DNA of 63,782 nucleotides from Nioella halotolerans. GTDB taxonomy: Bacteria > Pseudomonadota > Alphaproteobacteria > Rhodobacterales > Rhodobacteraceae. Shown here piece by piece: positions 57,146 through 63,782 of this stretch; within the stretch, counting starts at the first letter, position 1; the number at the start of each line of letters is the position of its first letter. Position numbers and translations under genes: made by a program. Under the pieces are notes generated by a model. That model was not told the DNA's origin and did not search any database. It saw only the letters and a program-made list of their open reading frames with translations. Location: the NCBI GenBank assembly GCA_003428585.1, contig QVQC01000006.1, positions 1-63,782 of the forward strand, read 5' to 3'.

Positions 57146-58156
57146 GTGGATGTTCTGAACGCCATCATCGTGCTCGCCAATTTCGTCATCGTGCCAGCCA
57201 CCGCCTATGGCGCGCAGCTTGCCCTTGGCGCCCTTGGCGTGACGCTTATCTACGGGATCCTGCGATTCTCGAATTTCGCCCATGGCGACACGATGGCCTT
57301 CGGGGCCATGGTCACGATCCTCATGACATGGGCGTTGCAAGGGGCGGGCATCACGCTTGGCCTCCTACCCACGGCGCTTCTGGCGCTGCCGGTCGGCATC
57401 ATCGTGACCGCGCTGCTGCTGATCGGGACCGACCGCCTTGTCTACCGGTTCTACCGACAGCAAAAGGCCAAGCCGGTCATCTACGTCATCGCCTCGCTGG
57501 GCGTTATGTTCGTCATGAACGGGCTGGTGCGCTTCATCATCGGGGTGGACGATCAGCGCTTTGCCGATGGCGAACGCTTCATCGTCAGCGCGCGCACCTT
57601 CCGCGAGATGACCGGCCTGGACGAGGCGCTGGCCATTCGCACAACGCAAGGCATCACCCTTGTCGTCGCCCTGATCGCGGTGGTGGCGCTGTTCTGGTTC
57701 CTGAACCGCACCCGCACCGGCAAATCCATGCGCGCCTTTTCCGACAACGAGGATCTGGCGCTTTTGTCGGGCATCAACCCCGAGAAGGTGGTGATCGTGA
57801 CCTGGATCATCGTCGCGGCACTGGCGACCACGGCGGGGGTGCTCTACGGCCTCGACAAGAGCTTCAAACCCTTCACCTATTTCCAGCTTCTGCTGCCGGT
57901 CTTCGCCTCTGCCATCGTCGGCGGGCTGGGCAACCCGGTCGGCGCCATCGCGGGCGGATTCCTTATCGCCTTTTCCGAGATCTCGGTCACCTACGCTTTC
58001 CGCCGCGCCGCCAACCACCTGCTGCCCGAAGCGTGGGAACCTGACGGCCTGGTGCAGCTTCTGTCGACCGACTACAAGTTCGCGGTGAGTTTCACGATCC
58101 TGCTCATCGTGCTGATATTCAAGCCCACGGGCCTGTTCAGGGGGAAATCGGTATGA
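57146..58156 (+). CDS. livH: Branched-chain amino-acid ABC transporter permease LivH
   Basis: The 336-aa permease has about eight hydrophobic helices, the N-terminal ALGVTLIYGILRFSNFAHGD region, and the EAA-like loop MRAFSDNEDLALLSGINPEKV. The last part, GGLGNPVGAIAGGFLIAFSE, is typical of LivH. GTG at 57146 is used because GAGGAG lies 7 bases upstream and it directly follows the previous stop; a GTG at 57131 adds five basic residues. It overlaps livM by four bases (ATGA 58153-58156). Confidence 0.9.
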   Translation: MDVLNAIIVLANFVIVPATAYGAQLALGALGVTLIYGILRFSNFAHGDTMAFGAMVTILMTWALQGAGITLGLLPTALLALPVGIIVTALLLIGTDRLVYRFYRQQKAKPVIYVIASLGVMFVMNGLVRFIIGVDDQRFADGERFIVSARTFREMTGLDEALAIRTTQGITLVVALIAVVALFWFLNRTRTGKSMRAFSDNEDLALLSGINPEKVVIVTWIIVAALATTAGVLYGLDKSFKPFTYFQLLLPVFASAIVGGLGNPVGAIAGGFLIAFSEISVTYAFRRAANHLLPEAWEPDGLVQLLSTDYKFAVSFTILLIVLIFKPTGLFRGKSV

Positions 58157-59463
58157 GCGGGATCAACTATCGCAACGTCGCGCTGTTCGGCCTTGTCGCG
58201 GTGCTGCTGATCATCACCGGCATGGTGCAATCGTGGAATACGGCGCTGGGCATCCTGAACATGGGCCTGATCTCGGCCGTGATGGCGCTGGGGGTGAACA
58301 TCCAGTGGGGTTACGCGGGGCTGTTCAATGTCGGCGTCGTCGGTTTCACCGCGCTTGGCGGGCTGGCCGCCGTGCTCGTCTCCATGCCGCCGGTGAACGA
58401 GGCCTGGGCCGCCGGCGGCGCGCGCATGATGCTGGCGCTTGCCATCGGCGTGGCCACCATCGCCGCCGCGGTGCTCGCATGGACCCGCCTGCCGCGCGGC
58501 GCGCTGCGGGTGGTGGTGATGATCGCCGTCCTGATCGTGGGCTTCATCCTCTACCGCGCAGTCTTCGACCCGGCCCGCGACGCGATCGAGGCGGTGAACC
58601 CGTCCGCCACGGGCTATCTCGGCGGGCTCGGCCTGCCGGTGGTTCTGGCATGGCCGGTGGGCGGGCTGCTTGCCGCGGGCGCGGCTTGGATCGTCGGCAA
58701 GACGGCACTTGGCCTGCGGTCGGATTACCTTGCCATTGCGACGCTGGGGATTGCCGAGATCATCATCGCCATTCTCAAGAACGAGGATTGGCTGGCGCGC
58801 GGCGTGAAGAACGTCAACGGCCTGCCGCGCCCGGTCCCCTACGAGGTGGACCTGCAAGCCGCGCCGTGGTTTCTTGACCTGGCCGAGCGGTTCGGCGCCG
58901 ACCCGGTCAGCTTCTCGACGATTTTCGTCAAGCTTTGCTACGCCGGGCTGTTCACCGTTGTCCTGCTTTTGCTGATCTGGCTGACGCAGATGGCGCTGAA
59001 TTCGCCCTGGGGCCGGATGATGCGCGCGATCCGCGACAACGAGGTCAGTTCCGAGGCCATGGGCAAGGACGTGACCCGGCGGCATTTGCAGGTTTTCGTG
59101 CTCGGTTCGGCGGTTGTCGGGCTGGCCGGCGCGATGATGACAACCCTCGATGGGCAGCTTGTGCCCTCCACCTACCATCCGCTGCGCTTTACCTTCCTTG
59201 TCTGGGTGATGGTGATCGTCGGCGGGTCGGGCAACAACTGGGGCGCGGTGCTGGGCGGCTTCCTGATCTGGTGGCTGTGGATCATGGTCGAACCGATCGG
59301 CCATTGGCTGATGGTCAATGTCATCACCGCCGGCATGGCCGAGGACAGCGCCCTGCGCGATCACCTGATCGGGTCGGCGGCACAGATGCGGCTTTTGACC
59401 ATGGGGGTGTTCCTGCTCTTGATGCTGCGCTTCAACCCGCGCGGCCTGATCCCCGAACGCTGA
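58153..59463 (+). CDS. livM: Branched-chain amino-acid ABC transporter permease LivM
   Basis: The 436-aa permease has ten or so hydrophobic segments, the LivM landmark LGLRSDYLAIATLGIAEII, the EAA loop MMRAIRDNEVSSEAMGKDV and the C-terminal VIVGGSGNNWGAVLGGFLIWW. With LivH it forms the membrane channel. A long extracytoplasmic region (about residues 225-260, KNVNGLPRPVPYEVDLQA) is larger than in E. coli. It is the last gene of the liv unit and converges on the dioxygenase gene only 7 bases away. Confidence 0.92.
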   Translation: MSGINYRNVALFGLVAVLLIITGMVQSWNTALGILNMGLISAVMALGVNIQWGYAGLFNVGVVGFTALGGLAAVLVSMPPVNEAWAAGGARMMLALAIGVATIAAAVLAWTRLPRGALRVVVMIAVLIVGFILYRAVFDPARDAIEAVNPSATGYLGGLGLPVVLAWPVGGLLAAGAAWIVGKTALGLRSDYLAIATLGIAEIIIAILKNEDWLARGVKNVNGLPRPVPYEVDLQAAPWFLDLAERFGADPVSFSTIFVKLCYAGLFTVVLLLLIWLTQMALNSPWGRMMRAIRDNEVSSEAMGKDVTRRHLQVFVLGSAVVGLAGAMMTTLDGQLVPSTYHPLRFTFLVWVMVIVGGSGNNWGAVLGGFLIWWLWIMVEPIGHWLMVNVITAGMAEDSALRDHLIGSAAQMRLLTMGVFLLLMLRFNPRGLIPER

Positions 59464-59470
59464 CGGTGTC

Positions 59471-60253
59471 CTAGGGCAGCCGCAGCCAGTCGCCGGCCCC
59501 GCCGGGCAGTTGCGGGCGGAAATAGACGATGGCACGGCCGTCGGGCGGTGCGCACGCCCCGGCCTGCCACGGCGCGACCCCGTGCAGCGCCAGCCGGTGC
59601 AGCAGCAGCGCCTCGCCGGGCTGCGCGGGCAGCTCGATGCGCGGGCAGGTCTCGAATACCTCGGCGCGGGCCGCGTGGTAGGCCTCCGTCAGGTCGACCT
59701 CGGGCCAGTCCGCCGGCGCATGGTCGCGCAACACAGTGCCAAGCCGCGCGCGCATCACCTCGTGGCTGCCCTCCCAGACCACCAGCGGCGCGGCGCCGGC
59801 CCCGGATTCCGTCACCGGCAGGCCGAGGATCCAGGCATGCGGCTCCTTCAGCATCCGGCGCCGGTCCGGCCCGATCGGCAACAGCCCATCGACATGCGCC
59901 GCGTCGCGGCGGCGGCGATAGCGCGCCGGCGCGTCGCCTTCCCCGGCATCCTGCTTCGGATAGCCGGGATAGGTAACGGAGACCTGCCCGGTATCGAGCG
60001 GCAGGCGACCGCTGATCGCCTGCGCCGCCGAAAGCGCCGCACAGCGCAAGGGGGGCGACCCGGCCACCCGGCCCTCGGGGTCATTGTCCAGCACGTTCAC
60101 CCCGGCAAACCACGTGCCGCCATGGCGCAGCCATTGCGCGCGCATCCCCGGGTCGCGCGCACAGTCGAGGGCCACCGGCCCGGCATGCCGCAGCCAGTCC
60201 GACACGCCGGGATCGGCCGCGAAGACCTGGTATCCGGCGGCCAGCCATGTCAC
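59471..60253 (-). CDS. Phytanoyl-CoA dioxygenase-like (PhyH) protein
   Basis: The 260-aa protein starts at GTG 60253, overlapping the TauE stop (GTGA). It has a candidate 2-oxoglutarate/Fe(II) facial triad: the HGGTWFAGVNVLDND segment with His and Asp, then LLLHRLALHGVAPW with the distal His and a downstream Arg-containing GRAIVYFRPQLPGG. These agree with the PhyH pattern though family identity is not certain. Such enzymes hydroxylate small molecules, CoA esters or peptides. It probably shares a transcript with tauE and converges on livM. Confidence 0.68.
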   Translation of the reverse strand: MTWLAAGYQVFAADPGVSDWLRHAGPVALDCARDPGMRAQWLRHGGTWFAGVNVLDNDPEGRVAGSPPLRCAALSAAQAISGRLPLDTGQVSVTYPGYPKQDAGEGDAPARYRRRRDAAHVDGLLPIGPDRRRMLKEPHAWILGLPVTESGAGAAPLVVWEGSHEVMRARLGTVLRDHAPADWPEVDLTEAYHAARAEVFETCPRIELPAQPGEALLLHRLALHGVAPWQAGACAPPDGRAIVYFRPQLPGGAGDWLRLP

Positions 60254-61074
60254 AGGCCGACCGCCTTGCGCAGCATGTTGAGCGCCATGATCATGATGAA
60301 GACGGCAAAGACCCGCTTGAGCGGCTTGGGGTCCATGGCATGCGCCAGCCGCACCCCAAGCGGCGTGGTGATCAGCGTCATCGCCACGACCACCGCGAAG
60401 GCGATCAGGTTGACCTGTCCCACGGTGAAGGGCGGCCGCCCCGGCCCGTCCCCGCCCACCATCAGGAACCCCAGCACCGAGGGCACGGCGATGATCAGGC
60501 CGAATCCCGCCGCCGTCGCCACCGCCCGGTGGATGGGTCGGCCGTAAAGCGTCATCAGCGGCACCCCGAAACTGCCGCCGCCGATCCCCATCAACACCGA
60601 CAGGAACCCGATCAGCGGCGAAAGCACCGTTCGCGCCACCCCGCCCGGCATCTCGTGACCCAGTTGCCAATGCGCCCGCCCGAAGGCGAGGTAAAGCCCG
60701 ACACAAAGGCCCAGAACCCCGAAAATGGCCATCAACGCCTCGTTGCGCAGGCCGGCGGCGGCCAAAACGCCCAGAACCGCGCCGATGGCGATCCCCGGCC
60801 CCCAGCTTTTCAGGATCGCCCAGTCGACCGCCCCCTTTCGGTGATGCGCCAGGACCGAGCGCACGGAGGTCACCACGATGGTCGCCAGCGACGTGGCAAG
60901 GCAGATCTGCATCAGTTCCGGCGTGTCGTAACCCAGCGAGGAGAAGGCGAAGAAGAAGGCCGGCACCAGCACGATCCCCCCGCCGACGCCCAGAAGCCCC
61001 GCCACCACGCCTGCGAAGGCCCCGATGGCAAGGATCAGCCCCAGAAGCGGCAGGTATTGGGTGAAATCGGCCAT
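60250..61074 (-). CDS. Sulfite exporter TauE/SafE family protein
   Basis: The 274-aa protein has about eight membrane helices and the duplicated Gly-rich motif of TauE/SafE: AGVVAGLLGVGGGIVLVP at the N-terminus and GFLSVLMGIGGGSFGVP in the middle. The family exports or imports small organosulfur or carboxylic anions. The ATG at 61074 is preceded by CGAGGGAGAG. It is upstream of and overlapping the PhyH-like gene by four bases. The pairing could mean one handles the product of the other, but no sulfonate genes are nearby. Confidence 0.9.
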   Translation of the reverse strand: MADFTQYLPLLGLILAIGAFAGVVAGLLGVGGGIVLVPAFFFAFSSLGYDTPELMQICLATSLATIVVTSVRSVLAHHRKGAVDWAILKSWGPGIAIGAVLGVLAAAGLRNEALMAIFGVLGLCVGLYLAFGRAHWQLGHEMPGGVARTVLSPLIGFLSVLMGIGGGSFGVPLMTLYGRPIHRAVATAAGFGLIIAVPSVLGFLMVGGDGPGRPPFTVGQVNLIAFAVVVAMTLITTPLGVRLAHAMDPKPLKRVFAVFIMIMALNMLRKAVGL

Positions 61075-61138
61075 GCTCTCTCCCTCGCGCTGTGGCGCCG
61101 CGACTTAAAGCAGAGCGCTGCGGGAATGGAAAGCGCGC

Positions 61139-62128
61139 TCAAGCCGCGAATTGCGTGACCGCGTCCAGCGCACGCACCACCACCTCGGGCCCTGCCCCCG
61201 GCTCGTGGGCCTCCTGCGACAGGATCCGCTTCCAGTGGCGCGCCCCGGGGCGCCCGGCGAAAAGGCCCAGCATGTGCCGCGTGATCTGGTTCAACCGCCC
61301 GCCCGCAGCCAGATGCGCCTCGATATAGGGCAGCATGGCCTCGGCCACCCCTTGCGCGGTCCGGGGCGGTGCACTGACGCCGAAAATGCGCCGATCGGCG
61401 TCAAGCAGGATATCGGCCGGGTTGTGATAGCCCGCCCGCCCGATCATGACACCATCCATGCCCGCGTCCAACTGCGCACGGGCCTCGTGCAGCGTGGCGA
61501 TGCCGCCGTTGATCGACAGGTGCAGATGCGGGAACTCGGCCTTCATCCGGTGCACCAGCGGGTAGTCGAGCGGCGGGATATCGCGGTTCGCCTTCGGGCT
61601 GAGCCCCTGCAACCACGCCTTGCGGGCATGGATCGTGCAACGCGAGACCCCGGCGCCCGAGACGAGGCGCAGGAAGTCCGGCAGCACCTCCTCCGGCACC
61701 TGCTCGTCGACCCCGATGCGGCATTTCACCGTCACCTCGACCGGGCTGGCCGCGATCATCGCCGCCACGCAGTCGGCCACGAGGCCGGGGCGTTCCATCA
61801 GCACCGCGCCGAACGCGCCCGATTGCACCCGGTCACTGGGGCAGCCGACATTGAGGTTGATCTCGTCATAGCCATACCCGGCCGCAATCCGCGTGGCTGC
61901 TGCCAGTTCCCCCGGATCGGAGCCGCCCAGTTGCAGCGCCACGGGATGCTCCGCCGCATCGAATCCCAGCAGACGGTCCCGGTCGCCATGGATCACCGCC
62001 CGCGCGGTCACCATCTCTGTATAAAGCAGCGCCTGCGACGACATCAGACGGTGGAAGAAGCGGCAATGCCGGTCGGTCCAGTCCATCATCGGCGCGACGG
62101 ATAATCTGGCGTGTTGGGTTATCTGCAT
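61139..62128 (-). CDS. dusA: tRNA-dihydrouridine(20/20a) synthase
   Basis: The 329-aa flavoenzyme has the Dus motifs SVAPMMDWTDRHCRFF at the N-terminus, VALQLGGSDP, the catalytic Cys96 in NLNVGCPSDRVQSG, VKCRIGVDE, TIHARKAWLQGLSPK and MIGRAGYHNP. The HARKAWLQGL type identifies DusA. It reduces U20/U20a in the D-loop of tRNAs. The start ATG 62128 follows the conserved MQITQHARLSVAP. It is divergent from a decayed integrase. dusA 5' ends are a described integration target for a class of tyrosine recombinases, which bears on the following element. Confidence 0.96.
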   Translation of the reverse strand: MQITQHARLSVAPMMDWTDRHCRFFHRLMSSQALLYTEMVTARAVIHGDRDRLLGFDAAEHPVALQLGGSDPGELAAATRIAAGYGYDEINLNVGCPSDRVQSGAFGAVLMERPGLVADCVAAMIAASPVEVTVKCRIGVDEQVPEEVLPDFLRLVSGAGVSRCTIHARKAWLQGLSPKANRDIPPLDYPLVHRMKAEFPHLHLSINGGIATLHEARAQLDAGMDGVMIGRAGYHNPADILLDADRRIFGVSAPPRTAQGVAEAMLPYIEAHLAAGGRLNQITRHMLGLFAGRPGARHWKRILSQEAHEPGAGPEVVVRALDAVTQFAA

Positions 62129-62243
62129 TTTTTGTGTATCTTCAAACTGTTGGCGGCGGATGCTGCTACGCTGGAGTACGCCCCAATATCCCCGAATTTG
62201 CCCCACTACGACGACTCATTGCACAAATGAGCCGGACACGAAA

Positions 62244-63337
62244 ATGGCCTCCAGCACCAAACTCCCCTCCGATGCCTACAGGGTTCAGATCAGACGAAAG
62301 GGCCGCCTTGCTGCGCGATACGTTCCTCCGCCGCGACGACGCCCATCGTTGGGCCCTGCCCAAGCGGAGACCCGGGTGGATCAGGGGCTGGCGCCTACAA
62401 GCACGTCCGTCTCCCGCCTGACCACCTTCGGCGATCTCATCGACCTCCACATAGTCGATATGTGCAAGGTAGGCAAACCGCCGCGTCGCGAGCCAAGGCC
62501 GCCACGCTCAAGACGCTCAAGCGCGATCTGGGCAAGGAGAAGATCGGGCACCTCGACCGGCAAAAGCTGATCGACTACGGCAAGATGCGCGCCGATCAAG
62601 GCGCCGGTCCGGTGACGCTCGGGATCGATATCGGCGTGATCAAGATGATCATCACCCATGCGGCAGCAGTACACGGGCTCGACATTTCTCCCGAACCCGT
62701 TGATCTGGCACGTGTCGCGCTCAAGCGGCTCGGCCTCATCGGCAAAGGCACCGAGCGGGACCGCCGCCCCACCACGGACGAGCTGAACCGCCTCTTCCGT
62801 TGCTTCGATGACAACGAACGCCTGACCCTGCCGATGACACGGATCGTGAAGTTCGCGGTGGCCACGGCGATGCGGCTCGATGAGATCTGCCGCGTCGCAT
62901 GGACCGATCTCGACGTCGACCGCCGGATGCTCATGATCCGCGATAGGAAGGACCCGCGCAACAAGACCGGGAACGACCAGCGGATCCCACTCTTCGCCGC
63001 CACGGGGTTCGATGCCTCGGCATTGGTCACCGAACAGGCCAAGGAACTCGGGCACGCAAGGGGCCGGATCTTTCCCTACAACTCGAAATCGGTCGGAACG
63101 GCCTTCCGGCGCGCCTGCGTCGAGGTCAGCGTGAAGGACCTGCATTTCCATGATCTACGCCATGAGGGCACAAGCCGCCTGTTCGAGGCCGGCTTCGCCA
63201 TTGAACAGGTCTCGCTGGTCACTGGCCACAAGGATTGGAAAATGCTGCGCCGGTACACGCATATCCGCCCGGAAATGCTGCACCGGCTTGCCGCGTCGCG
63301 CGCCCCTTCCCCGCTCGAGACCCGCGCAGCCGAGTGA
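62244..63337 (+). pseudogene. Tyrosine recombinase (integrase), decayed by three frameshifts
   Basis: The integrase is spread over three frames. MASSTKLPSDAYRVQIRRKGRLAA (from ATG 62244) continues after a shift near 62310-62316 as RDTFLRRDDAHRWAL, returns to the first frame near 62354-62362 as QAETRVDQGLAPTSTS...SRLTTFGDLIDLHIVDMC, and shifts again near 62486-62491 into AKAATLKTLKRDLGKEKIG. The last 290-codon part is intact to 63337 and holds the catalytic core: Arg in ATAMRLDEICR, HDLRHEG, TGHKDW and the nucleophile Tyr in RRYTHIRPE. The N-terminal arm-binding part is broken, so the product is probably inactive unless re-initiated internally. It is divergent from dusA. Confidence 0.88.
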
Positions 63338-63426
63338 CCGGAGAGTCAGAGGGGTGCCGTCCCGGCCCGTGACGGGTTTGGAGGTCGAGAGAGAGGCTTT
63401 CGGCCGCCCGTCGCGGGAGAAAACCC

Positions 63427-63723
63427 ATGAATACTGAGATTATCGATGCCGGGCGTGACATGAGCGGCGGCTATAAGGTGGATGTGTCGCGCGGCACGAA
63501 TGTGGACCGCGTGTCGTCCGAGTGGTTCTCGCGGCCGGATGACGAGCGGTATCTGTCACTCGACGATCTGTTCGCCTCGGTCAAGGGCCGGGCGGAGCGG
63601 AGCCGGACGCGCACGGTCGAGAGCGCCGCGATCCGGGTCGAGGCGCATCGGGACAACCCGGAGAAGTTGGGGCTGGTCCTGCCGGGCGCAGATGGACCCA
63701 TCGCGCCGACGCATTGGTCGTAA
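63427..63723 (+). pseudogene. Truncated DUF932-type protein N-terminus
   Basis: The 98-aa product (MNTEIIDAGRDMSGGYKVD..., SSEWFSRPDDERYLSLDDLF, GRAERSRTRTVESAAIRVEA, ending PTHWS) matches only the first part of DUF932 proteins, which are usually several hundred residues and are found on plasmids and genomic islands. The frame stops with TAA straight after THWS, where relatives continue with the main domain. It has its own site (GGGAGAAAACCC). It follows the integrase by 90 bases and looks like a remnant of the same element. What lies beyond is outside the window. Confidence 0.7.
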
Positions 63724-63782
63724 CCGCCCGGTTCGAACCGCCTTGTAAATTCAGGCGGCTTCGTTTTCGGGCGTCGCTGCCG
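63724..63782. terminator. Hairpin at the right edge, after the DUF932 remnant
   Basis: CCGCCT (63738-63743) and AGGCGG (63753-63758) form a stem around a 9-base AT-rich loop, followed by CTTCGTTTT. A perfect 12-base palindrome, CGGTTCGAACCG (63729-63740), overlaps its left arm. The sequence is cut by the window edge. Confidence 0.5.

Noticed and set aside
62129..62243. Direct repeat of the dusA 5' end as att site
   Set aside because: No second copy of the dusA start sequence was found to the right within the window. If one exists it must lie beyond 63782, so no att site is annotated.
63729..63740. GGTTCGAACC as part of a tRNA T-loop
   Set aside because: It is a palindrome within a terminator-like stem. 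No acceptor, D or anticodon arm could be drawn around it.

Overview
The window is a GC-rich, densely coded bacterial chromosome segment. Gene content and order point to an alphaproteobacterium of the Rhodobacterales (Roseobacter/Rhodobacter group): bamE / yceD-rpmF-plsX-fabH-ihfA-merR-tRNA-Pro, a divergent phaZ / phaC-phaP-phaR locus, an usg gene, gluQ, hflK-hflC with a DUF2065 gene, and many GTG starts and ATGA/GTGA stop-start overlaps. The genus cannot be told from the sequence alone.

Layout. 1-4.6 kb: xseA (cut by the window edge), purD, an ornithine-lipid type acyltransferase, a small membrane protein and bamE. 4.8-9.4 kb: the lipid/ribosome operon yceD-rpmF-plsX-fabH, then ihfA, a MerR-type regulator and tRNA-Pro(GGG). 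9.4-14.5 kb: a dCTP-deaminase family gene, a coupled methyltransferase/DUF3445 pair, an alpha/beta-hydrolase-OsmC fusion and usg. 14.6-17.8 kb: gyrA with a clear promoter and a VOC-domain gene. 17.9-21.5 kb: four diverged DoxX-like small membrane proteins and a LysR regulator. 21.5-29.8 kb: housekeeping genes (trmFO, methyltransferase-gluQ, hflK-hflC-DUF2065, gor, rpiA, thiN). 29.9-37.3 kb: a very acidic 857-aa protein, DUF2842, purA, a membrane protein, secG and pyrG. 37.6-44.3 kb: a TerB-like protein, an exported protein and a leaderless PhnD-like protein, then a polar amino-acid ABC transporter and a DegT-type aminotransferase. 44.3-48.8 kb: the polyhydroxybutyrate locus, with PhaR-type CTGC-N3-GCAG operators ahead of phaR and phaP. 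48.8-53.7 kb: alpha/beta hydrolases (one frameshifted), an exported protein, a YaiI/YqxD protein and an HpcH/HpaI aldolase. 53.8-59.5 kb: a branched-chain amino-acid (Liv) transporter with an unknown small exported protein embedded between livF and livH. 59.5-62.1 kb: a PhyH-like dioxygenase, TauE/SafE and dusA. 62.2-63.8 kb: the edge of a decayed integrative element, consisting of a tyrosine-recombinase pseudogene with three frameshifts divergent from dusA and a truncated DUF932 N-terminus.

No CRISPR array, intact transposon, rRNA or complete prophage is visible. Most of the window is core chromosome. The most unusual parts are the DoxX-like cluster, the acidic repeat protein at 29.9-32.5 kb, the Liv-embedded exported protein, the PhaR operator embedded in the phaP promoter, and the dusA-adjacent degenerate element. 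None of these is clearly a wholly new system on sequence evidence alone.
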